Numbered from the stretch's first letter, positions 1 to 11,319 are shown. The stretch: DNA of 48,628 bases from Lingula anatina (GCF_001039355.2 NW_019775580.1:320091-368718); one strand, 5' to 3'. The notes: generated by a model not told the origin, from the letters alone. Program-made: numbers and translations.

Positions 1-600
1 CTGCGATTGTTTTGAACATGCTCAAAACTTCGCGGCGTCCATGGCGTCCTCGGCGATGCTTGAACGTTCTTTGTGCGACCTTGGCGATCACTGTGCGTTC
101 TTTGAGCGTCCGACGGCGTCCTGGACAGTTTCATGGTCGCACAAAGGACGCAGAAAGGACGCCGTCCAGCGTAAAGGGGGTTTAAGTCACGGAAGACCGT
201 CACAGACAAAGAAAAGATTGTGAACGAGTGCTGCAATTTTGGAGAATCCCACGGCAACACACTGAGGCATAACGAAAATTGCTCAGCTCCGTTCAACACA
301 ACTTTCCTAAACTTCTCTGTCTGTATGCACTTGCAGCTCAGTTGAGTCTTATAAATATATGTAGATCTTTATCCTCATTGTCGTCACAGTACCACGTGAC
401 CCAGATCTGTTGCTTCATTTATGCATATTGAGGTGAGGTTTACTAAAACGCTTTTTGTCTACTAATAGATTGTTTTTATAATTTTTAAATGGCAGGGATC
501 GATTAAAACATAACTGCAGTGTATAGATTAAGTGCTGGATCTTCAGAATTCGAGAAATGGATTTTTATAGGACTATTGTCCTTTAATTTCAGTCAGGATG
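1..600. other. intergenic sequence with repeated GCGTCC motifs
   Basis: No supportable gene. The first 200 bases are GC-richer than the rest and carry the motif GCGTCC or its complement GGACGC many times. An inverted pair (GACGGCGTCC near 111-120, GGACGCCGTC near 157-166) could fold. This looks like the edge of an unidentified repeat that begins left of the window. The short open frame across it (41-223) is arginine-rich and low-complexity and is not taken as a gene. Confidence 0.4.
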
Positions 601-619
601 TCTCCTTTGGTTTTCACAC

Positions 620-841
620 TTAGGCTCTATTCCCATAGATTTTAGATCGATCTATCCCCGCGGGGAGTCTCACTAGATTACTTTCAGATAATCCGACTTA
701 AATGTCCGTCCCGCCTACTACAAGCTGTAAGGGGGTAATTAACTTTCGTGTCCGCCCGGCTGACAGCTATTTAGCGTGAACCCCCAGAGAGTTAGGTTGA
801 TCTAAAGTAGGTCGATCTAATCTATGGAATGGGGTGTTAGA
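620..841. mobile_element. foldback (MITE-like) element
   Basis: The two ends are imperfect inverted repeats. The left end around 626-655 reads ATTCCCATAGATTTTAGATC, and the right end around 806-836 carries the complement of a very similar string (CGATCTAATCTATGGAAT). The roughly 220-bp span between them has no coding frame. This is the shape of a short non-autonomous DNA transposon. No clean target-site duplication was found, so the exact ends are uncertain. Confidence 0.45.
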
Positions 842-1897
842 CTTAATTACTTTCAAGCGGCACTTGTGAGACAGAATTAGGGGGTGCAACCTAATAAAGG
901 GTACCGGAGAAGATCAGCATTGGTCAGAATTGTGCCGGAAGTGACGTGTAGTGGTGTAAGACGTAAAGCTGAGTGGTCATTTTTAGCTGGAGGTGAATGG
1001 GAACTGAGTCGTAGCGATCCACAACTACTGTGCAAAGATGTATCTATTTTTAAATATTTTGACGAATTTTTTATCTTTATATGTCCATCTGACATGAAAT
1101 TCCACACATATGATCACATTAATACACCTTTTACACCGGGGTAGCCACTAATCAGTGACAAATGCCAAGACAAAGGTGACATTCTGACAGCCTCTTATCT
1201 GAGCTAAAAATCACAGCAAAACTCAGCAAAAGAGACTGGCAATCAATTTCCTCAGGCTGTAAGTCAATAGCCTTGAGAAACTGGTCACGTTATATCTTAT
1301 TCCTTTCCCTTTACGCTCTTTGTCGCGCTGGCGGTCGATGCAGCATGTATTTCAAAACAAGTTGTCTGCAAATTAACCACGATTTTGCACCTTCAAGTTC
1401 CGTGTCACGTTTTCATATCATGTGCCTATTATTTCTACAAGTATTCTCTGCCCAAAATGCGTAAAGAAGAAATGTCATCTTACTATATTGTTTGAAAAAC
1501 TGCTTTTTTTCTCCGAGTCCCTGCCTTTGTAAGACCAGCCTATCAGAGGCATATGAGTTCAGTTACTCAGGAGAAAGTTAATGCTCTCCCTCACTTGTCT
1601 AGTAAAATTCACAACATTCAGTAGTGCATTATTCAGGAAAGAAAATTTTAAGGTGAATTTGAAAAAGTTATTCAAACCCAACCCTGTCCCCCCCTAATAA
1701 TTTTCTTTCTATGACATGAAGTATGAAATAAAAAAAAAAAAAAACAGCGACTACCATAATGTTGGACCAATTTTAATTAAAATACCTATTTTTGTCCCTT
1801 TTTCGTATTTGTTTTGTGGTCCAGCTAGGTTATTGTCTTCTTATCTTAGTCTCAGATTTCTTTAATATGTTAGTGCTCTTCCATTTCTTAAGCAATG
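842..1897. other. intergenic, no gene recognised
   Basis: Open frames of 60-86 codons occur here (884-1144 plus, 877-1107 minus, 1273-1464 plus). They overlap on opposite strands, resemble no family I know and have no supporting splice or promoter signals. A poly-A run lies near 1730-1744. Nothing else stands out. Confidence 0.4.
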
Positions 1898-1954
1898 ATC
1901 TTTCTGTTCCCCCTTCCTCCAACCAGGCGTTGGAGGAAGGGGGAACAGAAAGAT
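1898..1954. repeat. perfect 26-bp inverted repeat (hairpin)
   Basis: The 26 bases at 1898-1923 are repeated as an exact reverse complement at 1929-1954, around a 5-base loop (CAGGC, 1924-1928). The arms are pyrimidine- and purine-rich (TTCCCCCTTCCTCC and complement). The hairpin lies about 250 bp upstream of the TATA box of the WxxW gene. A G-run follows at about 1998-2016. Confidence 0.9.
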
Positions 1955-2151
1955 AAGAGAAAAAAATCAGTTTCTTTTTGCTTTGTCTTTTTTTTTTGGG
2001 GGGGGGGGGAGGGGGGCAAGAGAACAGGCACGACAGTTTTATTTCCACTGATATATAGGTCTGCCCTAAGGTGTGATATTTACTTCCTTGTACTGAAAAA
2101 CAAATAACAGGGCTGTCAGGTTATGGAGGAAATATACAACAGCGCGAGTGA

Positions 2152-2159
2152 TATAAATA
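2152..2159 (+). promoter_or_regulatory. TATA box of the WxxW-domain gene
   Basis: The sequence TATAAATA lies about 92 bp upstream of the start codon at 2251. This predicts transcription starting near 2180-2185 and a 5' untranslated region of about 70 bases. The box sits directly ahead of a signal-peptide exon, which supports it as the core promoter. Confidence 0.65.
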
Positions 2160-2250
2160 CGGACCAAAAAGTGGCCATAGGCATACGCCTCAGACAAAGT
2201 AAAAAGAAAAACAGACCTTGAAGGTACTCAAATACCGGCTGTTATCAAAT

Positions 2251-5200
2251 ATGAAGTGGTTTTTAGCTGCATTTGTTTCTTTTGGGACTCTGGCTCACAT
2301 TCAAGGTAAGTTTGTATATATTTCAGTTTCTTTGGATAAACTTTCTCGTAGAGCTCGGACATTTACACGAAAGTGATATTTTATTGGTCAATATGTCTAC
2401 AGTTCAAAAACTTTGAATTTTAATAGACTCGTTTTAATGATTACTTCAAAATCATATATCCTCGTTTACTAGGAGTATTGAACTGCGGATCCTCTGTTTA
2501 GGGTTCTTTTTTGAAGAATAAAAAAAATTGATGTGGCCAACATGGGTCGGGAAAATTTCCTATGATTTTTTTAAAATAAAGTCTAAAATGCAGACGAAAA
2601 TTGAATGAAAATGGAATAATTTTGTTTCATTGGTACCAACTTAGTAATTAATAATTATTTCAAATAACTCAATAAATAGCTTGCGTCTACTTTCGCGGTG
2701 TCGCCGGGTTTTTAAAATTTGAAAAAAAAAACTTCGTTACGTCTTTTGGCAAAGGTCATAACTTTAGTCTTTTGATGTTTTTGTAAAATTTTAGCCATTA
2801 ATAATATCTGCAATTCAGTTACCTCCATGATTAGCTAGACGATATGGTGACAGGACACAGATAAATGTTTTACACGGCACGGTAAAACTGCATTCTCTTA
2901 GAAACTAATTTTCAAAACTTAGTTACCAGATGTATGAAAAATATGCTTGCGGTTGAAGACAAAATGTGTCAGTTAAATAAACGTGCATGTACCTCGTAAT
3001 ACCACTTTAACGCACTCTTATTTTTGTTAGTATTAAATTAATAACATGCAAATATTATCCAAAAATTTTATTTTTTAAAGCTTTTGTTACTAAAACTGCT
3101 GAAACCTTAGTTACTAAACTCGAATTTCCCCATTCTATTTTGGCATGAATTTTAAGATTTTCCATGATTTACTTAAAAAATTGGATTTATCACCTTCTGT
3201 CACTAGAGATTTAAAAAAATAGAATTCGCGAATATATTTATTTATTTTTCTACTTTTTTGTTTTCTTCAATTGGGCCTATATATTGAAAGTGAGTGACAA
3301 CGAACAAAACAAGACAAGTCTTTTTTATCTTCTGACCCACACATTGTTGTAAAATTGTACTGTTTACTCTTTTAAATTAGCCGAAGGAGCAAAGTGTTAG
3401 TCTGTCATCTATTGGAAAATGTATATGTTCTCTTTAAAATACAACGAATGAAAAAAAGATTGTTCCAGGCAAATGGACCATTATTTCATCGTTATTTCTT
3501 TTGAATTCCAGCCTTGAGTTGGTCTGCGTGGTTTGACAGAGACAATCCATCCGGCAGCGGAGACTGGGAAACTTTATCTGACCAAAATGTAAATATAGAA
3601 CTTCATCAAGAGATTATAATTAATAGCTTATAAATTTCTTAGAGAATCTCAATAGTTTAATCATGTAAATTTAAAGCTAATTTCTTCCAAAACATTACTA
3701 ACTGAAGTGAACACACATTTAGGTGTTACTCTTCCTCTTAATTCGTTGTAATAAAAAGCCAGTCTACAAAGGGATGTCCGAGGGGCACTTTCGCTTTGAA
3801 AAAAAAAAATTCATTACAGGAACTAGGACCCGTCTGCTTCCGTAGTTCCCCTATTGCAGCACAGTGCCGCGTCAAAGGCAGTGGCGCCATCTTTACCACG
3901 ACAAGCGGATCACCACCAAACGTACTGGCCCAAAGATGTACACCAACCGTCGGTCTTGTCTGTAGAAACTCTGATCAATCTGGTTCTCGTTGTAGAGACT
4001 ACGAGATCCGATATCTGTGTATGCCATGTAAGCTTACGCTTTTAAGAGTGTAAATTATTACTCTTTTAAATTTTAATCAAAAGGTTAATTTTTTTTATTA
4101 TTAAAGAGTGATAATTTCGTGTTTGGTGCAAATTACCACAGACACAACGTTCGAGGTCGTGTTAAGCCTACTTTTTGTTGTTTGTATATAATGGGTAAGT
4201 TCATCTTTAATATTTTAATTTCAAACTTCAAAGTCCTAAACAAACATAGCTTTTAATGGATAAAATTGTACAAGGTCTACAGCTGTTAAAATGAAGTTTT
4301 TAGTCTATTTTGGCATGAATTTTAAGATTTTCCATGATTTACTTAAAAAATTGGATTTATCACCTTCTGTCACTAGAGATTTAAAAAAATAGAATTCGCG
4401 AATATATTTATTTATTTTTCTACTTTTTTGTTTTCTTCAATTGGACCTATATATTGAAAGTGAGTGACAACGAACAAAACAAGACAAGTCTTTTTTATCT
4501 TCTGACCCACACATTGTTGTAAAATTGTACTGTTTACTCTTTTAAATTAGCCGAACGGAGCAAAGTGTTAGTCAGTCACCTATTGGAAAATGTATATGTT
4601 CTCTTTCAAATACAACGAATGAAAAAAGATTGTTCCAGGCAAATGGACCATTATTTTATCGTTATTTCTTTTGAATTCCAGCCTTGAGTTGGTCTGCGTG
4701 GTTTGACAGAGACAACCCATCCGGCAGCGGAGACTGGGAAACTTTATCTGGCCAAAATGTAAATATTGAACTTCATCAAGAGATTATAATTAATAGCTTA
4801 TTAATTTCTTAGAGAATCTCAACAGTTTAATCATGTAAATTTAAAGCTAATTTCTTCCAAAACATTACTAACTGAAGTGAACACACATTTAGGTGTTACT
4901 CTTCCCCTTAATTCGTTGTAATAAAAAGCCAGTCTACAAAGGGATGTCCGAGGGGCACTTTCGCTTTGAAAAAAAAAATTCATTACAGGAACTAGGACCC
5001 GTCTGCTTCCGTAGTTCCCCTATTGCAGCACAGTGCCGCGTCAAAGGCAGTGGCGCCATCTTTACCACGACAAGCGGATCACCACCAAACGTACTGGCCC
5101 AAAGATGTACACCAACCGTCGGTCTTGTCTGTAGAAACTCTGATCAATCTGGTTCTCGTTGTAGAGACTACGAGATCCGATATCTGTGTATGCCATGTAA

Positions 5201-6124
5201 GCTTACGCTTTTAAGAGTGTAAATAGTTACTCTTTTAAATTTTAATCAAAAAGTTATTTTTTTATTATTAAAGAGTGATAATTTCGTGTTTGGTGCAAAT
5301 TACCACAGACACAACGTTCGAGGTCGTGTTAAGCCTACTTTTTGTTGTTTGTATACAATGGGTAAGTTCATATTTAATATTTTCAAATTTCAAAGTCCTA
5401 AACCAACATAGCTTTTAATGGATAAAATTGTACAAGGTCTACAGCTGTTAAAATGAAGTTTTTAGTCTATTTTTCGTGCCTCACTGTTTGTTTCCCCCTG
5501 TCTGTTTTTTATCATTTCATTCAAATGAACACAAAACACAGCTTTAATTTCTTCACTTATTCTTTTTTAAAGTTTTACATCTATAAATGTAATTGTGTTT
5601 GATTTTCAGCGTCAGTATGGACCAGGTGGTTCGACCGTGACAATGCATCCGGTACCGGAGACTGGGAGCCTTTGTCTGACCAATTGGTAAGACAGAAATA
5701 AAGAATATATACAATTTATATAAATAAATGAAGAAAAATTTACGTTCCCACTCTGTAGTCTGTAATGCCTTTACTGTACATTTTAAGATGGGGCACATGT
5801 ATCAATTTTATATAAATCATCAAAATTCTTTTAGGCCTGCTCTTTTCGAAATTCAACCTGAACCATTCAAGGAAACACAGTGTTTAACTTTTTAACCAAT
5901 TATCATTGCAGAAACTGGGCGCAGTCTGCCCTGGTGGAGCGACCCCCTTTTGGGCGGAATGCCGTGAGAGGGGAACCGCAAATGTTTTTACCCAGTTTTC
6001 CGGAAATCCACCCGACAATTTGCTCAGGCGTTGCACAAGTGCAGGCTTGATCTGCAGAAATGCTGACCAACCAGGTGGAAGAATGTGCAGAGATTACGAG
6101 ATCCGCTACTCATGCCCTGCCTAG
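2251..6124 (+). CDS. secreted triple WxxW-domain protein (mucin/CILP-type repeats)
   Basis: Seven exons join in frame: 2251-2305, 3512-3588, 3820-4027, 4682-4758, 4989-5196, 5610-5686 and 5912-6124 (915 nt, 304 residues). Exon 1 encodes only a signal peptide (MKWFLAAFVSFGTLAHIQ). Three domains of about 95 residues follow, each made by a short exon carrying the W-x-x-W-F-D-R-D / SG-x-GDWE motif and a long exon with six cysteines ending in RDYEIRY-x-C. This is the WxxW domain known from gel-forming mucins and cartilage intermediate layer protein. Here it stands alone, without von Willebrand or mucin regions. Introns between domains are phase 1 and those inside domains phase 0, so each exon pair is a symmetric module. 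Domains 1 and 2 are near-identical recent duplicates; domain 3 is diverged. A role in mucus, matrix or defence is inference only. Confidence 0.88.
3134..5472 (+). repeat. recent 1.17 kb tandem duplication of one WxxW exon pair
   Basis: Unit 1 (about 3134-4302) and unit 2 (about 4303-5472) align end to end with a period of 1169 bp, introns included, with only scattered substitutions and one- or two-base indels. The junction carries the short shared string TCTATTTT at both ends of each unit, consistent with unequal crossing-over or slippage at a microhomology. The long exon is identical in the two units. The short exon differs by one silent change and one Asp to Gly change. Confidence 0.93.
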
Positions 6125-6536
6125 ACTCGGACCAATGGGCGGTGGTGCTGTTGGATGGATCTGGATCGACCAGAAAAATTATCCGTTACCGAATTGCCCT
6201 AGTTTTCGAAATCAGGTCTAACTTTTGCATAGGTTTCTCATTTGAAACTTTTTTTGTGGCAAACAGTCTTTAAGTGATTAATTTTACATATTTTTTTTAA
6301 CGTTTAAGGTATAAAAGGTTCTTAATATCTTTATTTTTCTCCTTTAAAGAAGTAGAGTATTCTGAATGAGAATTGTATTTTCAATCAAAAGTAGTTGCAG
6401 TCGAGATTTTAATGACTGTAGTGGCTTATTCTCTCTGTCCAAGTTTTTCAAAATGGTACCAAACTATTGCTCCTAAGTATCAACTTCGTAAGAAATTAAA
6501 CATTGTATTTGATAGTTAAGCCTCGGCCTCAGTACC

Positions 6537-6542
6537 AATAAA
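6537..6542 (+). promoter_or_regulatory. polyadenylation signal AATAAA of the WxxW gene
   Basis: The first canonical AATAAA after the stop codon at 6122-6124, giving a 3' untranslated region of roughly 420-440 bases. No direct evidence of cleavage is visible. Confidence 0.5.
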
Positions 6543-8641
6543 GAATTTAAAAAAATAACCCCGAACATTTGTTGAGTTTTAACTGTTTGGCGTTGGATGC
6601 CCGGTAAAACAAAAGTTCACTGAACGGGTCAGCACTGCAGTTATGGCATGGGGCATATTTTCTTTTATGCTTATTATATTATATCAACTAAAACATCAAA
6701 GTTGCTTTATCCACCACAGTAGATGCTGAACATCAACATAAACGCCAAATTTCATAACAAAGAAAAACTTCTCTAAACCTCGTCAATGTGCTGAACATTT
6801 TATTTTGAAAATGAATTAATGAATCGGCAAGTTGCCAGATTCTTTCAAGGGCGAACATTAAGAACGCAGTATGAAATGAATATGACAAAAAACGGAACAA
6901 ATTTGAAAGGAGCTTCAGCCTCTCATAACCAAAAAACAATATTCTTTTGGGATTTCAATAATGCTCCAGTGTCAATAGTACGTTACAATTAAGCGATATC
7001 AATGTTAATCTTTTTCCTTTTGGTATACAATAATAACTCAAATAACTCGAATAGTCACATCCTATAACGAAATGCAATGAGATAAGGGCTAACACACAGT
7101 CTATATTGTTTAAGTAATCTGTAATGCTTAAACAGATTGTATGAGTATATATGTTTGATATTTTACAGTATGAAGTAAATGAAACAAGCTATATATGATC
7201 TTATATATGAAACATTAAATACACGGCTTTGTAGATAAAACAGTTTTGCTGCCTTTTTAGAGTTAAAATTCAGGCCAATTTGCTGTATTTTTAACATTTT
7301 GATGTAAAAAAAAAACAAAAAAAAACACAGAATTGTTCTTTTTGGCCAGCCTGATTCTATTATCCACAACTTGCAATTCTGAAACCAACGAAATAGTACC
7401 CATCCCTTGCGTTTTAATGGGGATCATACGAGATAGTCAAAAATTTCACGACAATCGTGAAATCTAGCAAGATTGAGCGGGCTTTGGGGAAGATCGAGGT
7501 CAGAAATAATGGCAGACTAAAAAATGCTGAGCGGCAACGAACAAAAGCTAACATGATTCATACACGGAAAGTTTCTATTTATGTCTTAAGTTCTATAGAA
7601 ATACCGTTTGTGCGGTAGCATTAATTCACCATGTTTTGCGTGTCATTTGATTTAGTACTGTTTTCAATACGACATTCCCTGTGCAATTTTACACTTATCA
7701 CTAAATAAACCCCGCCTCGAGAAAATTTTCTCACGTTTTATAGTCTCGTATGCATATGAGGATATGCAGTGCTGAAATCCTCAGGTTTAGGCTATTCGGA
7801 TGCTTCTCATTGCAAGTGTCACAACCATTCTGATGAGATTTCAAGAAGTGTAATTACTAGCGTAGACACCCCACATGTTTCATCTGATATCTTAATTACA
7901 AAATACATTGAAAAACTCTTGAAGACACGCAATTGTGCACTGCAAACAGAAAGCAGATATGCTGGGAAGTGGGGTGCCATTTACACTACCACACCTTAAA
8001 ACTAAAAAGATACAACATAGTTTTTTTCCTAAATTTGGACAAGTTGGGAAAAGATAAGTTAAAAACAAGTGCTCGAGATCTTAATTCCTCATGCGTTTAG
8101 ACTTCTGACTTTAAACTGGCGTGAATGCCTCTTTGAACTGATAACAAAATATAGAATGCAGTCGGGCCTTTACCTATAGAAACTGCATTCCGTAGCATTA
8201 ATCATATGCCCAAGTGAGAAAGAATCGCACGTTTCTATCCCGAGGCCAACAACCAAATGCTAGTTTCTTCAAACTTAAGAGATATTCTTTTTTTAAACTG
8301 AGTTTATAGCGTATACGTAGAATTTTGTCAAATAGATTGAAGACAAAAAGGGACTCCAACGAGCTCTAAAATATTATCAACTAATAAGCTTTACACACTG
8401 GAGTGAGCGCATATGTCTTAAAAGTTTCAATGGTCATCCCGTATTACTGTACATGTGAAGACGGTGATGCTGCCTAAATACAGGATTTTAGCGCATTTAT
8501 CCTTAGAAAACTAGCTTCGTCTTCTATTTAGTTCTTACATTTTCCAAAGTTTGTGTTGGAACCATTTTCAGAGCTGAAAGCCAGTATCTTAAGTGTCCCT
8601 TGTAGTTCCCAAAGGCAAACAGTGGGGCAAGGCGCAGTCAT
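6543..8641. other. intergenic, no gene recognised
   Basis: AT-rich sequence between the WxxW gene and the CCDC3-like gene. Open frames up to 76 codons are not similar to anything I recognise and lack splice-compatible continuation. A 9-bp perfect hairpin with a 3-base loop lies at 7443-7463 (ATTTCACGA / TCGTGAAAT). The last few hundred bases are presumably the 3' untranslated region of the minus-strand gene. Confidence 0.5.
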
Positions 8642-9301
8642 CTATCGCACCGAACATAACCATGGCACTACGAACGACAGAGTTAGATACAAAAAGTTTC
8701 CAAGCACGACATTCAGGTGTCCGGGGGCAGCCGTGCTTGTTATGTAGGGTTCCTTACACTTAACGTTAGCAGTTGCAGTGGGACACATTCTCATTAATGA
8801 TTGTTCCCTCCCCGTAGGAAGAGTAACATTGACCAGTCCACACAAATCCACGATCTTCTGAAAATTCGCATCGCTTGCTTCGAAAGCTACAGAATTCATA
8901 ACGTTTAATTCGTGAAATATGTAGGACCCGTCCGTATTTTTCTGTAGACCAATAATGTATTTTTTACCCTCCGATATTTCAGTCCTGGAACATGTGCTTC
9001 GTGGGCTGATCCTATCAATGGTAATATTTTCAGGAAAGTCTCCAGGCTCTGAGTTCTTGTAGATACAGAAGACGCGAAATCGTGCGTTGGTTTTCTGGGG
9101 GGTGTCGGCGTTTTGCGCCGTCTCATTCAGGTCGTAATGTCGGACGTCTTCCCCGTAGACAACGATGTCCACTTTGGACAGAACTTCCGTCATGTCCCAC
9201 GTCCGGACGTTGCCCGTTACCGAACACGCATCCGAGCACTGGAGAACGGCACATAGTAGGCCTATCATCAGAAAATCCATCACTACTGACGCCATCTTCA
9301 A
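8642..9301 (-). CDS. CCDC3-like secreted or GPI-anchored protein
   Basis: An uninterrupted 219-residue frame. Residues 1-25 form a signal peptide (hydrophobic core FLMIGLLCAVLQ, then a Cys). The body resembles the N-terminal domain of coiled-coil domain-containing protein 3 (favine): FRVFCIYK, then an IDRISPRSTCS block, then a KKYIIGLQKNTDGSYIFHEL stretch that matches the 'yfffl..dengnl' region of that family, then a Cys shortly after. Three N-glycosylation sequons are visible (NET, NIT, NVT). There is no coiled coil; the C-terminus instead ends in a hydrophobic segment (about residues 195-219), suggesting a GPI signal or membrane tail. The start is chosen because it directly precedes the signal peptide; Met4 or Met8 are alternatives. 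The family call is from pattern memory and is moderate. Confidence 0.72.
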   Translation of the reverse strand: MKMASVVMDFLMIGLLCAVLQCSDACSVTGNVRTWDMTEVLSKVDIVVYGEDVRHYDLNETAQNADTPQKTNARFRVFCIYKNSEPGDFPENITIDRISPRSTCSRTEISEGKKYIIGLQKNTDGSYIFHELNVMNSVAFEASDANFQKIVDLCGLVNVTLPTGREQSLMRMCPTATANVKCKEPYITSTAAPGHLNVVLGNFLYLTLSFVVPWLCSVR

Positions 9302-9552
9302 AATTTAATTCCACCACCTCGGGAGCCTTGGAGTCACAACTTTACACTGATGCTCAGATGTAGCGATACGTCTTTATGTTGATCCTATATGCTATGATGT
9401 GGGGCCTACGCGATACTCTGGATAGTATATGCACTTCGAAGGTAACTCTGCCAGATGTTTTGAAGGTTATTAATACAAGCCGGACCTGCTGGTTATCTTG
9501 GGCACCCTTCTCAATAGAGATTTCACCCTACCTTGGTAGCCCCGTTGGCCCA

Positions 9553-9559
9553 CTTTATA
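9553..9559 (-). promoter_or_regulatory. candidate TATA box for the CCDC3-like gene
   Basis: On the minus strand the sequence reads TATAAAG, about 250 bp upstream of the start codon at 9301. It would imply a 5' untranslated region of roughly 220 bases, or a small upstream intron. The overlapping plus-strand frame at 9376-9681 resembles nothing known and is treated as promoter DNA. Confidence 0.35.
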
Positions 9560-11235
9560 CCTGTTTACATACAGAAAGCACCTGTAGCTGTGACCCGACT
9601 CACTGCGCTGTTCTGACCTGGATACAGGCGACAATTAAGGTGATTATGGATAAAATGAGTCACCACCAGGCCTACCTGTAGTTTGGCGCGTTTTGGAGCC
9701 TAACCGTTAGGAAAATAATGTCCTATTATTGAACGATCGATTGGATTGCTACAGGAATAATCTTAATTGCAGTGCCAGTAGGATATAAAAAATTGCACAG
9801 TCTAGGATATGCGATGGCAAATTGAGTGATTGGTTAGATTAATTTGTAAAGAAAGCCTTTTTTTCTCTTCGTTATTTCATTTACACTTTCATTTCCACTT
9901 TGTAGACCTTTGAAAAATTTCGTCATTGCCCATAGCCTTCCTATAACGATTATCAGTCTAGAACATTTACCATGTGTTACGTGAGGGCGTACAAGATAAA
10001 ACTTCCAGCGTAATATTTAATAGAAACTATCAAGAAAAGTTTCTTTTTCAATGTTTAAAACAAAATGTCATGCGATATGGACTAAGTTAATATGAACAAT
10101 TCGTCATCTTTCAGATATAAGAAGTAGCTCATATAAGCAAAAACAAGTTTTAAATTTGGGGAATCATGGGCAAGTGACGGACTTCTGCCATTTTTTTTTT
10201 TTTTAATTTTACTTATATATTTTTTCCGAGCTACGTCTTCCAAGCGGCCAAAATGTGAATCGCCAAATGACTAAGCCGATCACCACGTTAAATACCACAA
10301 ACAGCCAGGCTGGGTTGGCACTTAAAAAATTAAATAAAAAATACTTTGAAAAAACGATTTCCCGATAAGAATCTTCGTTCCTCCACTTTTATCATTGTAC
10401 AAGCAGCTTTAATTGAAAATAATGGCATGACGCACGGACAGGTAGACCCAGAAACAGTTATCGAGGAGGGGCGGGGAGCAGGCATTTTTTAAAATAAAAT
10501 TATTTATTGAAGCATTTCGCTTTATTTTTAAAAATATGTAACAATTCCTTACTTAATAAGATGTCGGTATACTTTATATGATCAAATCTTTGTGGCGCGT
10601 TCATAAATTCAAATTGGTTATATAATTATGACAGCAAGATGACTAACCTATAAACTACCAAGCAGTACGATTATTAGTATGGGAGTCATGCACATGGAAA
10701 CACATTTTAAAGTCTCCTTTGAGAAAATTAGTTCTTACACGAATTGGGTAATAAACATTCATCTGGATAATGTGTTTGTATACATTGTTTTCAGTTAACA
10801 AATAAAGTAAAGTTTGTATTGTACATTTAAGAGAAAGAAACAAAAATCTAAACGAGTTTCAAGGGGCATTTTGCACCTGTACTGCAACCCTTTGTCTGTA
10901 AATAAGTATCACTGTCTAGTGCCAAATCATGCATTCAGGATATTCAGTGTGAAAGTAGTTCAATTTCAAAAGAACAAAATTTTTTTTAATGCATTTTTGT
11001 CCTGCAGAACTGGGTACATGGACAACGAGGCTTCACAGTGGAGACATGACATACCATTGAAAAGAGTTGTATCGCACCAAAGAAGCATGATGAAAAAGTT
11101 GAGATAAAGTCAAGATTTAAAAATGTGAAAAATTGTGTCAAACACAGCCATGGGTATTGAGTGGACATCAGCAATGACGACAAGGACAAATCAGACGACT
11201 AATAATAGGGGAGGAGATAACTAAAACTCGAGAGG
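9560..11235. other. intergenic, no gene recognised
   Basis: AT-rich DNA between the CCDC3-like gene and the 3' end of GNB1L. A poly-T run lies at about 10191-10204. Short frames (10655-10843 minus, 10814-11107 plus, 10986-11189 minus) overlap each other and show no family features. Confidence 0.45.
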
Positions 11236-11241
11236 TTTATT
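11236..11241 (-). promoter_or_regulatory. GNB1L: polyadenylation signal AATAAA of GNB1L
   Basis: TTTATT on the plus strand is AATAAA on the minus strand, about 80 bases after the GNB1L stop codon (11320-11322). It is the first canonical signal downstream, giving a short 3' untranslated region. Confidence 0.6.
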
Positions 11242-11319
11242 ATATATGACAATTTTTTAAGTTTCCAAAAGTTAAAAAAGTACTATATCACATATATGCA
11301 GACAGAAAAAAATCTACTA

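Noticed and set aside
884-1144. 86-codon open frame on the plus strand
   Set aside because: It overlaps a similar-length frame on the other strand, resembles no family, and has no splice or promoter context.
8642-9363. Overlapping frames at 8905-9126, 9082-9363 and 9123-9317
   Set aside because: They are out-of-frame shadows of the CCDC3-like coding exon.
9376-9681. 101-codon plus-strand frame with several cysteines
   Set aside because: It lies in the promoter region of the minus-strand CCDC3-like gene and shows no signal peptide, domain or conservation cue.
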